Made by a program: the position numbers and the translations under genes
Notes under the pieces: generated by a model
Database searches by the model: none
What the model saw: the letters and a program-made list of their open reading frames with translations, nothing else
Told to the model about the DNA's origin: nothing
DNA from: an uncultured Spongiibacteraceae bacterium
Lineage (GTDB): Bacteria > Pseudomonadota > Gammaproteobacteria > Pseudomonadales > CAMLJR01
Length of the DNA: 12,124 bases
Assembly (NCBI GenBank): GCA_946480345.1
Contig: CAMLJR010000082.1
Span: 1-12,124 of the forward strand
Direction: 5' to 3'
Shown: piece after piece, positions 1-7,544 of the stretch
Layout of the letters: each line of letters begins with the position of its first letter
Numbering within the stretch: the stretch's first letter is position 1

Positions 1-1376
1 GCACTGGTGCGCGCACGCGCATAGTTTGCATCGGCCTCCAGTTGGGTGCGCTCCACTTCAAGCACATCGAGAAAATCCGAACTGCCATTTTCGAAGCGCA
101 AATGCGCCAGCTCGCTCGCACGTGCGCTAGCCGAAACACTGGCTTGCAAATAATCGAGCTGCTTGCGCGTTTCGCGATACGACACCAATGCGTTCTCGGT
201 TTCTTCCAATGCGCGCAACACCGTTTGCTCGTACAGTGCCATTGCGCCTTGCGCGCGCGCCTGCGCTTGATCGACACGCGCATGCACACGGCCGAAATCG
301 AGCGCTGCCCATTGAATGCTTGGACCAAAACCGTACGTCGCGGTGGCGGCATCGCCAATACGATCCGCACGGTTTGCGGAAAAACCAATTTCGCCGATGA
401 AATTCACGCGCGGAAACCAATCGCCTTTTGCCACACCGATATTCGCAGTCGCTGCTGCGAGTCGTCGCTCGGCGGCACCGATGTCAGGACGTCGCCGCAA
501 CAGATCCTCAGGCTTGCCTATCTGCACAAGGCGAGGCAAAGGCGGCAGTTCTTTCGCGGGCGACAATAGCGCGTGCAATGCCATCGGTTGTTCGCCGACT
601 AATACGGATAATCGATGAACGCTGGTTTCGATATTCGCACGCAACGCCGGCAATGTAGCGAGCGTGCTATTCAATTGCGCGGTTGCACGCGATGTATCGA
701 ACTCAGTACCACGCCCGGCATCGAGCCGCGCATCGGCAATTTTTAATGTTTCGGTTTGGTTGTCGGCATTGCGTTGCGCGACAGCAAGCTGATCCTGCGC
801 GCCGCGCAGTTCGAAATAATTACGCGCAACTTCGGCAGCCACACTGATTTGCGCAGCGCGCAGATCGGCGGCGACAGCCTGCTCCGACGCACGGCTCGAT
901 TCGATTTCGCGGCGCACTCGGCCCCACAAATCCAACTCCCACGTCGCATCGATGCCGCCGGTATTCAGCGTTTCCGTGCGTGCTTCACCAGTGACCGATT
1001 CATCCGCGCTGATACGCGTGCGCTGTCGTGCCGCGCTCGCATTGAATGTTGGCACTTGATCGAATTGCGTTTCGCGACGCAAGGCGCGCGCCTCATTAAA
1101 GTTGGCGAGCGCGATGCGCACATCGTGATTGCGCTGCAACGCGTACTGAATCAGCGTGTTTAACGTGTCGTCATTGAATACCGTCCAGAATTGCGCGAGC
1201 GGCGATTCGCTGGCGTAAGCGGAATCCTCGGTGCCGAATGCGTTCGGCGTATTGGATTGCGGCTGCTGATAATCCGGCCCAATCGCGCAGCCGGCCAGCG
1301 TTATCGCCAGCGCCAGCGCGGATATTTTCACGCCATGCGTTCTAATGTAATTGTGAGTCGATGCGAGTTTATTCAT
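1..1376 (-). CDS. Outer-membrane efflux channel lipoprotein (OprM/OprN/NodT family), 3' end outside window
   Basis: This is the outer-membrane exit duct of the tripartite RND pump encoded just upstream, a TolC-fold trimer in the outer membrane and periplasm. I translated the minus strand by hand. The frame is open from ATG at 1376 to the left edge, about 458 codons, so only the last 10-30 residues should be missing for this family. The N-terminus has a hydrophobic signal ending in the lipobox LAGC, with Cys30 the likely lipidated residue. Family hallmarks follow: a GPDYQQP start of the mature part, FWTVFNDDTL, TWELDLWGRVRR in the first repeat, and LLRRRPDIGAAERRLAAATA, WAALDFGRV and FENGSSDFLDVLEVERTQLE in the second. 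The start overlaps the end of the pump gene by 8 bp and has GGAG six bases upstream, so translation is probably coupled. An alternative GTG start at codon 16 would give a very short signal peptide and is less likely. Confidence 0.93.
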   Translation of the reverse strand, partial: MNKLASTHNYIRTHGVKISALALAITLAGCAIGPDYQQPQSNTPNAFGTEDSAYASESPLAQFWTVFNDDTLNTLIQYALQRNHDVRIALANFNEARALRRETQFDQVPTFNASAARQRTRISADESVTGEARTETLNTGGIDATWELDLWGRVRREIESSRASEQAVAADLRAAQISVAAEVARNYFELRGAQDQLAVAQRNADNQTETLKIADARLDAGRGTEFDTSRATAQLNSTLATLPALRANIETSVHRLSVLVGEQPMALHALLSPAKELPPLPRLVQIGKPEDLLRRRPDIGAAERRLAAATANIGVAKGDWFPRVNFIGEIGFSANRADRIGDAATATYGFGPSIQWAALDFGRVHARVDQAQARAQGAMALYEQTVLRALEETENALVSYRETRKQLDYLQASVSASARASELAHLRFENGSSDFLDVLEVERTQLEADANYARARTS

Positions 1377-4300
1377 GAGCCACTCCAGGTCGCGATGTAC
1401 GCAACGCCGCGCGTTCGCGTTGTTTTGCGACAAATTGTTGGATGACGACATAGAACAGCGGCGTCAGGAAAATTCCGAAGAACGTCACGCCAATCATGCC
1501 GAAGAAAACTGCGATGCCCATGGCCTGACGAATTTCCGCGCCGGCTCCGCTCGCGATAACCAGCGGCAGCACGCCGAAAATAAATGCGAATGACGTCATC
1601 AGAATCGGACGCAAACGCAAGCGACATGCCTCAAGTGCCGATTCCACAATCGAGCTGCCACGCTCGTGCAATTCGCGCGCAAATTCGACAATTAGAATCG
1701 CATTCTTGGCGGCAAGTGCGACGAGCACGAACAAACCGATTTGCGTGAAAATGTTGATTTCGGATTTCATCAATAAAATTCCCGCGACGGCGCTGAGCAA
1801 ACACATCGGTACAATCAGAATGACCGCTAATGGCAGCGACAAGCTTTCGTACTGAGCCGCCAGTACCAGAAATACCAGCAATACGCAGAGCGGAAATACG
1901 ACACCGAGCGCACCGCTCGCGGCGACTTGCTGATAAGTGATTTCGGTCCAGTTGAACGTCATGCCGGCAGGTGCGGTTTCGCGCACGACTTTTTCAAGCG
2001 CTGCAATGGCTTGACCGGAGCTGAAACCAGGCCCGGGTTTGCCGTTGATATCGGCCGATGCAAAACCGTTGTAACGCTGCACCGTCAGCGGACCGTGACT
2101 GTCCTTCAGTGTCATCAGCGTGCCGAGCGGCACCATTTCGCCGCGGTCGTTACGCGTCTTCAGCAACAGCGCATTCTCTGGGCTTTCGCGAAATTTTTCG
2201 TCGGCTTGCGCCATTACGCGAAAGGTGCGGCCGAATTTATTGAAGTCGTTGATGTAGTAGGAACCGAGGTACGACTGCAATGTGAGAAACACGTCGCCGA
2301 GCTCGACGCCCATGCGTTTCGCTTTAACGCGATCGACATCGGCATAAAACTGCGGTGCGTTGACTTCAAAGTTCGTGTAGGTACCGAACAGTTCCGGAGT
2401 CTGACGCGTTTTCGCGAGAATTGCTTGGGCAACACCGTATAACTCGTCGGAGCCGATGGCATTGCGATCTTCGAGCTGCAATTTAAAACCGCCGGCGGGA
2501 CCAAATCCGCGAATGGGCGGTGCGGCAAGTACGAAGACGGAAGCATCATCGATCGCCGCGCCAATTTTTTTATTCAGCGATGCGCTGATAGCATCGCCAG
2601 TCAACTTGCGTCCGCGCTCTTCAAACGGCTTCAGCGTGAGAAAAATTACCGCGTTATTCGAGCTGCGCGTAAAACCATTAATCGCCAATCCAGGAAATTG
2701 CACAGCGTGCAAAACACCGGGCTCCTGTAGCGCGATATCACCGATGCGGCGAACAACTTCCTGTGTTCGTTCAATCGATGCTGCGGGTGGTAATTGCACG
2801 ACAGTGACCAGATAACCCTTATCTTGCGAAGGTACGAACCCTCCGGGTGCCTTGGAAAACCCAACACCTGCGAGCAATACCAGGCCGCCATACACAAGCA
2901 AACCGATCACACTCGACCGCACAATTTTTTGTACGCTGCGCTGATAGCGATCGGATAAATTGCCGAACGTGCGATTGAACGGCCGGAAGAACCAGCCTAG
3001 TGATCGATCGATCCAGCGTTGCACAGCGTCGGGTTCGCTATCGTGCGATTTTAATAACAGTGCGCACATCGCCGGCGATAACGTCAGTGAACACACTGCC
3101 GACAAAATCGACGCGAACGCGATCGTCAATGCGAATTGCCGATAGAACGCACCGTTGAAACCCGGCACTAAAGCGGGCGGCACAAACACTGCGCACAACA
3201 CCAGCGAGATTGCGATGATCGGCCCCGATACTTCATCCATCGAGCGCCGCGCCGCAGCCATCGGCGTCAAGCCATCGCTAATGCCGCGCTCGACATTCTC
3301 AACAACCACGATCGCATCATCGACGACAATACCCACCGCGAGTACCAGACCGAGCAATGTGAGTGTGTTGATCGAAAAGCCAAATAATTGCAGCGCTGCC
3401 AGTGTGCCGATAATCGATACCGGCACGGCGATAATTGGAATTAATGCCGCGCGCCATTTTTGCAGGAACACAATTACGACGAGCACTACGAGCAGCGTCG
3501 CTTCGAGCAATGTGTGAATCACCGACTCAATCGAGTCGCGCACGAATACCGTCGGGTCGTACACAATTGAATATTCGACGCCGGCCGGGAAGCGTGTTTT
3601 TAAATCGGCCATCGTCGAGCGGACATTGTCCGCCAGCGTCAGTGCATTCGCGCCAGGCTGGAGAAAAATTGGAATCGCAACGGCTTGTTTGTTGTCGAGC
3701 ATACTGCGCATTGCGTATTCGCCGGCGCCCATTTCGATGCGTGCCACATCGCGCAGATAAGTGACTTCGCCGCTGTCGCTGGCCTTAACGATGATGTTGC
3801 CGAATTGTTCTTCATCGCGCAGACGGCCCTGCGTATTGACTGCAAATTGAAATTCCACCGCATTGTTCATCGGTGCTGCACCGACCGAGCCGGCAGCAAC
3901 TTGCACGTTTTGCTCGCGCACTGCGCCGATCACGTCGCCTGCCGTCAAATTGCGCGCGGACATTTTTTGCGGATCGAGCCAGACGCGCATCGCATAATCG
4001 CCCGAACCGAAAATGCGTACATCGCCAGCGCCGGGTAAACGTGCCAGCGCATCGCGCACTTGAATCAACGCATAGTTACGTAGATACAAACTGTTGTAGC
4101 GATCGTCCGGCGAAAACAAATGCACGACCATCGTCAAATCGGGCGAGCTTTTACGTGTCGTGACACCGAGCGCGCGCACCTCTTCCGGTAAGCGCGGTAG
4201 AGCCTGCGCCACGCGGTTTTGCACCTGAACCTGCGCACGATCAATATCGGCACCGAGCTTGAATACCACCGTCAGCTGCAGCGTGCCGTCCTGCTGCGCC

Positions 4301-4548
4301 TGCGAGTTCATGTAAATCATGTCCTCGACGCCGGTGATTTCCTGTTCCAGTGGAGCCGATACCGTATCCGAAACGACTTGCGGATTAGCGCCGGGATACT
4401 GCGTGCTGACGACAATCGTCGGCGGGCTGACTTCAGGATATTCGGCAATCGGTAGCGTGAACGCGGCGATACTGCCCGCGAGTAAAATTAAAAATGAAAT
4501 AACCCCGGCAAAAATCGGCCGTTCGATAAAAAAATGCGTCAGCTTCAT
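1369..4548 (-). CDS. RND multidrug efflux pump, inner-membrane permease (HAE1 family, MexF-like)
   Basis: This is a proton-driven inner-membrane pump that takes up drugs, solvents or other hydrophobic compounds and passes them to the outer-membrane duct. At 1059 aa it is full length for AcrB/MexF proteins. It starts with the typical MKLTHFFIERPIFAGVISF first membrane helix. A large periplasmic loop (about 35-340) includes SPDLTMVVHL and GDVRIFGSGDYAMRVWLDP. The proton-relay residues are present: Asp410 and Asp411 in GIVVDDAIVVVENVER (TM4), Lys948 in LAAKNAILIVEFA (TM10) and Thr985 in RPILMTSFAF (TM11), matching D407, D408, K940 and T978 of AcrB. A second periplasmic loop spans about 565-875. 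From memory of family sequences it is closest to MexF/BpeF rather than MexB or MexY; that placement is my judgement, not a computed tree. The gene lies 13 bp after the fusion-protein gene, with only a weak ribosome site (GGA). Confidence 0.96.
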   Translation of the reverse strand: MKLTHFFIERPIFAGVISFLILLAGSIAAFTLPIAEYPEVSPPTIVVSTQYPGANPQVVSDTVSAPLEQEITGVEDMIYMNSQAQQDGTLQLTVVFKLGADIDRAQVQVQNRVAQALPRLPEEVRALGVTTRKSSPDLTMVVHLFSPDDRYNSLYLRNYALIQVRDALARLPGAGDVRIFGSGDYAMRVWLDPQKMSARNLTAGDVIGAVREQNVQVAAGSVGAAPMNNAVEFQFAVNTQGRLRDEEQFGNIIVKASDSGEVTYLRDVARIEMGAGEYAMRSMLDNKQAVAIPIFLQPGANALTLADNVRSTMADLKTRFPAGVEYSIVYDPTVFVRDSIESVIHTLLEATLLVVLVVIVFLQKWRAALIPIIAVPVSIIGTLAALQLFGFSINTLTLLGLVLAVGIVVDDAIVVVENVERGISDGLTPMAAARRSMDEVSGPIIAISLVLCAVFVPPALVPGFNGAFYRQFALTIAFASILSAVCSLTLSPAMCALLLKSHDSEPDAVQRWIDRSLGWFFRPFNRTFGNLSDRYQRSVQKIVRSSVIGLLVYGGLVLLAGVGFSKAPGGFVPSQDKGYLVTVVQLPPAASIERTQEVVRRIGDIALQEPGVLHAVQFPGLAINGFTRSSNNAVIFLTLKPFEERGRKLTGDAISASLNKKIGAAIDDASVFVLAAPPIRGFGPAGGFKLQLEDRNAIGSDELYGVAQAILAKTRQTPELFGTYTNFEVNAPQFYADVDRVKAKRMGVELGDVFLTLQSYLGSYYINDFNKFGRTFRVMAQADEKFRESPENALLLKTRNDRGEMVPLGTLMTLKDSHGPLTVQRYNGFASADINGKPGPGFSSGQAIAALEKVVRETAPAGMTFNWTEITYQQVAASGALGVVFPLCVLLVFLVLAAQYESLSLPLAVILIVPMCLLSAVAGILLMKSEINIFTQIGLFVLVALAAKNAILIVEFARELHERGSSIVESALEACRLRLRPILMTSFAFIFGVLPLVIASGAGAEIRQAMGIAVFFGMIGVTFFGIFLTPLFYVVIQQFVAKQRERAALRTSRPGVAHE

Positions 4549-4561
4549 GGTGTGCGGTCCA

Positions 4562-5869
4562 TCAATAATTTGTTTTTTGCGTGGTCGACGTGTGTGCGTC
4601 GATAGCGGTATCGGCGGCTGCCACTTTGCGAATGTTGGTGCGCGGCTGAGTGTTGCCGTTAGCGGTAGCAGTGGCGGTTGCGTCCTGCGGTGCGACGGTC
4701 ATGCCGGGCCGCACGCGTTGCAAACCACTGACGACAAAACGCTCGCCAGGTTTCAAACCATCGCGCACGATGCGTTGATTGTTGTAGGTGCCGCTCAACG
4801 TTACCGGGCGATACTCGACGACATTCTGCGCATTCACCACCATCACGTATTTGCGATCTTGATCCGTCGCTACGGCCTGATCGTCGATCAACGTCGCCTG
4901 ATATTTGCCGCTGCCCTGTAATCGAACGCGGGCCAACATGCCAGGGGTAAACAGGTGATCGGGATTGTCGATCGTTGCGCGTGCGCGAATCGTTCCGGTT
5001 TCAGGATTCAATACGTTGTCGACGAAGCTCATCTTGCCGGCATGCGGAAAATCGTTTTCATTCGCGAGTCCGATAAAAACCGGATTGGCGGCATCGCGCG
5101 AGCTTGGCCGTTCACCGCGTTTTGCCAACGCTGCATACTTCAAATAAGTTTGTTCATCACCTTCGAAGTACACATAGATGGGGTTGAGCGATACGACCGA
5201 GGTCAAAATCGTTTCACCTGCGTTGACGTAGTTGCCGGTGGTGATTTCCGCCCGCGAAATGCGACCGTCGATCGGCGACGTGACCTGTGTGTATTCGAGA
5301 TTGAGCTTGGCGGCTTCCATCGCGGCGCGTCCGGCGAGCTCATCGGCGCGTGTCTGGCTGTGCTCGCTCGCGCGCTGGTCGAATTCTTCTTGCGATACGG
5401 CATGCGCCGCCAATAATTTCCGCGACCGTGCCAATTCGGTTTCAGCCAATTTACTGCGCGCCTGTGTGCGAATATATTCCGCCTGCGCGCGTTCGAACTG
5501 CACGCGATAAGGCCGTGGGTCGATGACAAATAGCACGTCACCTTTTTTTACGTCCTTACCTTCGACAAAGCGAACCTCATCGATATAGCCGCTGACGCGC
5601 GGACGCAACTTCACCGTTTCGGGTGCTTCGAAGCGGCCGGTAAACGTGTCCCAATCGACCACTTCGCCTTCGGCAGCGGTAGCGACATGTACCGGAGTCG
5701 GCGGTGGCGCCGCCGCGGCAGGGTTGGTTTTCCCGCAGCCGGATAAGCCAAACGCCAGACACGCAGCTCCAATCATCAGGGCGAGTAAATGCGCGGAGCC
5801 GAAGGGATGAGATTTGGTCGCGTTTGTGTTCGCGGGTGCGGGGGTATTGGTGGTCGATAATTGGTTCAT
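4562..5869 (-). CDS. RND efflux periplasmic adaptor (membrane fusion protein, MexE-like lipoprotein)
   Basis: This protein bridges the RND pump and the outer-membrane channel. It has 435 aa. A long Thr/Asn/Ala-rich N-terminus precedes a hydrophobic stretch and the lipobox LSGC, with Cys45 the likely lipid-anchored residue. The split lipoyl-like domain is visible as LRPRVSGYIDEVRFVEG (about 88-104) and VTSPIDGRISRAEITTGNYV (about 196-215). A helical hairpin lies between them (about 121-187), followed by a beta-barrel with NPETGTIRARATIDN (about 288-302) and a membrane-proximal domain ending VVSGLQRVRPGM (about 379-390). The last 40 or so residues are Ala/Thr-rich and look disordered. The pattern fits MexE/BpeE more than MexA. 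The start is supported by GGGAG seven bases upstream. It is the first gene of the operon and lies opposite the TetR gene. The 44 residues before the lipid Cys are more than usual, so a later start inside the signal cannot be excluded. Confidence 0.95.
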   Translation of the reverse strand: MNQLSTTNTPAPANTNATKSHPFGSAHLLALMIGAACLAFGLSGCGKTNPAAAAPPPTPVHVATAAEGEVVDWDTFTGRFEAPETVKLRPRVSGYIDEVRFVEGKDVKKGDVLFVIDPRPYRVQFERAQAEYIRTQARSKLAETELARSRKLLAAHAVSQEEFDQRASEHSQTRADELAGRAAMEAAKLNLEYTQVTSPIDGRISRAEITTGNYVNAGETILTSVVSLNPIYVYFEGDEQTYLKYAALAKRGERPSSRDAANPVFIGLANENDFPHAGKMSFVDNVLNPETGTIRARATIDNPDHLFTPGMLARVRLQGSGKYQATLIDDQAVATDQDRKYVMVVNAQNVVEYRPVTLSGTYNNQRIVRDGLKPGERFVVSGLQRVRPGMTVAPQDATATATANGNTQPRTNIRKVAAADTAIDAHTSTTQKTNY

Positions 5870-5896
5870 GCCGGTGCTCCCTCAGGTAAACTACGC

Positions 5897-5922
5897 GCGC
5901 CGCCGACAGGGTGCGGCGGCGC
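5897..5922 (-). promoter_or_regulatory. GC-only hairpin in the predicted leader of the efflux operon
   Basis: Two perfect 9-bp complementary arms, GCGCCGCCG and CGGCGGCGC, enclose an 8-nt loop. In the minus-strand RNA the loop is CACCCUGU. The hairpin ends 27 nt before the ATG of the fusion-protein gene, just ahead of the ribosome site GAGGGAG. There is no U tract after it, so it is not a standard terminator. The loop CCCU could pair with AGGG of the ribosome site, but only over 4 bp. The structure is seen directly; a role in mRNA stability or translation control is inferred. Confidence 0.55.
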
Positions 5923-6097
5923 CAATAAAATCTGCGATGACAATAAGACGAACACTGCTATCACTTTGTGACTGAGCCGTTTCGCAGCGGCCTTTCGATA
6001 AACACGATGCCTATAAACACAGTGCTTATCGATAAAAAGTGTCACCAAGTTGTCATAGGGGTGTTGTTTGCTGATCGGTCGGTGTACGATTAAGTTA

Positions 6098-6113
6098 GTT
6101 ACCGGTCAGTAAC
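6098..6113. promoter_or_regulatory. Predicted TetR operator O1 (start-site proximal for the efflux operon)
   Basis: The imperfect palindrome GTTACCGGTCAGTAAC has half-sites that match at 6 of 8 positions. It is the inverted copy of the site at 6123-6138, with 15 of 16 bases the same. It would overlap the predicted efflux transcription start near 6114. Paired palindromes between a tetR gene and a divergent pump operon are the classic operator arrangement. Binding itself is inferred. Confidence 0.68.
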
Positions 6114-6120
6114 AAAATTT

Positions 6121-6149
6121 ATGTTACTGACCAGTAACAGGCTGGTCAA
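6121..6149 (-). promoter_or_regulatory. Predicted sigma70-type promoter of the efflux operon
   Basis: On the minus strand TTGACC (6149-6144, 5 of 6 consensus bases) is followed after exactly 17 bp by TAACAT (6126-6121, 4 of 6). Transcription would begin near 6114, leaving a leader of about 245 nt before the ATG at 5869. The 16-bp palindrome at 6123-6138 fills the spacer and the second copy at 6098-6113 covers the start region, the arrangement expected for repression by the adjacent TetR protein. I found no equally good plus-strand promoter for the tetR gene. Confidence 0.55.
6123..6138. promoter_or_regulatory. Predicted TetR operator O2 (in the promoter spacer)
   Basis: The palindrome GTTACTGACCAGTAAC has half-sites that match at 7 of 8 positions. 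It lies inside the 17-bp spacer of the predicted efflux promoter and 22 bp before the tetR start codon, so it could also control tetR itself. It is separated from O1 by 9 A/T bases, giving 25 bp centre to centre. An extra half-site-like TGGTCA follows at 6143-6148. Confidence 0.7.
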
Positions 6150-6160
6150 GAGAATTTTCT

Positions 6161-6793
6161 ATGAGCAAACACGAACATACCGGGCCGGGTTCGGCAAAGC
6201 CCGAGAGTGGCAAGACACGCGTACGCGATCGTATTTTCGATACGGCATGTGAATTGTTTTACAGGCAAGGTATTCGCTGTGTCGGCGTCGATGCGATCGC
6301 CAGTGAAGCCGGCACTAACAAGATGAGTTTTTATCGCAGCTTCAGCTCGAAGGATGAGTTGGTTGCCGAATATTTGCGTGCGCACGAGCAGGAGCATTGG
6401 GAATGGTGGGAAGAAACCATCGCGCCCTATGCCGGCGAGCCACGTCGGCAGATAGAAGCACTGTTCGATGGCTATCTCGTTAAATCCCGCAAAAAAGACA
6501 GTTTTGGATGTCCGTTCGTCAATGCGGCGGCGGAATTACGCGAAGCCGATCATCCTGGGCTCGAAGTCATTCATAAAGCCAAAGCTGAAATGCGCCGCCG
6601 TTTTCGCAAAATGGCGAAGGATGCAGGCGCAAGTACTCCCGACCTGCTCGGCGATGCGCTGACCTTACTCGCAGATGGCGGCGTCATGTCGCGATTATCG
6701 TTCGCCTGCCAGGAAGGGCCGGGTACCAATGCGCCCAAAATTGTGCGCACGGTACTCGACGCCTATTTAGGCAAGTCCGCTAACAAGAATTAA
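6161..6793 (+). CDS. TetR/AcrR-family transcriptional repressor, likely local regulator of the efflux operon
   Basis: This is a dimeric DNA-binding repressor expected to release DNA when a ligand binds. It has 210 aa, normal for TetR proteins. The N-terminal DNA-binding domain covers about residues 20-70: TRVRDRIFDTACELFYRQGI, then the helix-turn-helix VDAIASEAGTNKMSFYRSF and SSKDELVAEYL. The rest is the helical ligand and dimer domain, with GCPFVNAAAELREADHP (about 116-132), a motif common in one TetR subgroup. Cys30, Cys40, Cys117 and Cys183 are present; redox sensing is possible but unsupported. The ATG has AAGAGA seven bases upstream. The gene is divergent from the pump operon across 291 bp that contain two matching palindromes, so self-regulation and pump repression are both likely. 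MexEF-type pumps are best known with the LysR activator MexT; a TetR partner differs from that model. Confidence 0.93.
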   Translation: MSKHEHTGPGSAKPESGKTRVRDRIFDTACELFYRQGIRCVGVDAIASEAGTNKMSFYRSFSSKDELVAEYLRAHEQEHWEWWEETIAPYAGEPRRQIEALFDGYLVKSRKKDSFGCPFVNAAAELREADHPGLEVIHKAKAEMRRRFRKMAKDAGASTPDLLGDALTLLADGGVMSRLSFACQEGPGTNAPKIVRTVLDAYLGKSANKN

Positions 6794-6834
6794 CGCGACC
6801 TACAAAAAAACTGCACTAATTTCCGTAACCCGAA

Positions 6835-7392
6835 TTAGGGTAAAGCGCGTACGAAATCGATGGTTTTCTGCCGCCATGTCACCATCCAATGCGGCCCCGA
6901 TTTTTCGCTGCCAGCCATTTGCACTTGTGGATGGAAGGTAATGACTTGCTGCAATATTTTCTCTTCGTTGTGATCGACATCGACGAACAATAAATGCTTG
7001 CCATCGCGCAATGCCGTTTGAAAACGCGCTAAGCGGTGATTCGGTTCCTGAATACCCCTCAGACCGCCTTCCCACGCGCAGAATCCAAATAGCACCAACG
7101 CCAGGAAAAGGTAAGGCACCCAGCCGGCGGGTGTATGCGCGAGCCCGCTGAAATGGACGACCGCGATAATCAGGGTGAATACAATCGCACCCAGGAATGC
7201 GCCGAATATCCCCGAATGCACGACGTCATTGCGTAAAAAATCGAAAACACGATGTAATCGACGTCGCTCTACATCCGCATCGCTTTGGCTCAGTACGTGA
7301 ATCTGCAATTGATTTAAACCGCGTGCTTCGAGAGCATCTTCGACTGCTTCGAGCTCATCAAGATTGTCGCTGAGAAAATAAAAACGCTTCAT
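6835..7392 (-). CDS. Conserved two-TM membrane protein of unknown function
   Basis: The protein has 185 aa. An N-terminal soluble part (about 1-58) starts MKRFYFLSDNLDELEAVEDA and reads like a small beta-alpha-beta fold. Two membrane helices follow (about 60-83 and 89-108), then GFCAWEGGLRGIQEPNHR and a second soluble part with GKHLLFVDVDHNEEKIL (about 131-147). I recall similar proteins in Pseudomonas and relatives, sometimes carrying an old and doubtful label as a NAD/FAD-using enzyme. I see no nucleotide-binding motif here to support that label. Both termini probably face the cytoplasm. The ribosome site is strong (GGAGG seven bases before ATG). It converges on tetR with 41 bp between the stops and is divergent from the antiporter gene, so a shared control region is possible. 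The function is unknown. Confidence 0.85.
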   Translation of the reverse strand: MKRFYFLSDNLDELEAVEDALEARGLNQLQIHVLSQSDADVERRRLHRVFDFLRNDVVHSGIFGAFLGAIVFTLIIAVVHFSGLAHTPAGWVPYLFLALVLFGFCAWEGGLRGIQEPNHRLARFQTALRDGKHLLFVDVDHNEEKILQQVITFHPQVQMAGSEKSGPHWMVTWRQKTIDFVRALP

Positions 7393-7544
7393 GACGTATC
7401 CTCCGTAAGCGTCCGCCTGTGCAAGCAGGATCAGTCTGCGCCTGCTAAAAATTTCATGCCAGCAGGTAAACGCCGCTGGTAAAAATACTATGCGTTAATA
7501 ACTGCGCCGCTTATGCTTCGACGTTTTAAAACGGAAGAATATCA
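7393..7544. promoter_or_regulatory. Divergent intergenic region with alternating AGCAGG/CCTGCT repeats and a 12-bp palindrome
   Basis: This 152-bp gap must hold promoters for both the membrane protein (leftward) and the antiporter (rightward). AGCAGG occurs at 7424-7429 and 7461-7466, with its complement CCTGCT at 7441-7446 between them, so the middle copy could pair with either flank. A perfect palindrome CGTTTTAAAACG (7522-7533) ends at the ribosome site GGAAG (7533-7537) of the antiporter gene. TACTAT at 7486-7491 could be a -10 element but has no good -35 partner. No promoter is called with confidence. Confidence 0.4.

Noticed and set aside
42..569. A 175-codon plus-strand frame at the left edge
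   Set aside because: The minus strand here encodes the outer-membrane channel with clear family motifs, so this is its shadow.
4319..4921. A 200-codon plus-strand frame across the junction of the pump and fusion-protein genes
   Set aside because: It lies wholly opposite two well-supported genes and has no recognisable domain.
5997..6035. ATAAACAC twice (5998-6005 and 6013-6020) and the palindrome TTATCGATAA (6026-6035) in the efflux leader
   Set aside because: Short A/T-rich motifs likely to arise by chance, with no arrangement that points to a binding protein.
5866..6048. A 60-codon minus-strand frame in the pump leader whose stop overlaps the ATG of the fusion-protein gene (ATGA)
   Set aside because: It can start only at TTG or GTG with no ribosome site, and the GC hairpin lies inside it. 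A translated leader peptide is conceivable, but nothing beyond the overlap supports it.
6064..6093. Possible plus-strand promoter for tetR (TTGTTT with TACGAT or GATTAA)
   Set aside because: Spacings of 15 or 18 bp with poor matches; too weak to call.
6794..6834. Possible terminator between tetR and the converging membrane-protein gene (run of seven A at about 6803-6809)
   Set aside because: The bases before the A/T run form only a short, mismatched stem on either strand, so no terminator is called.
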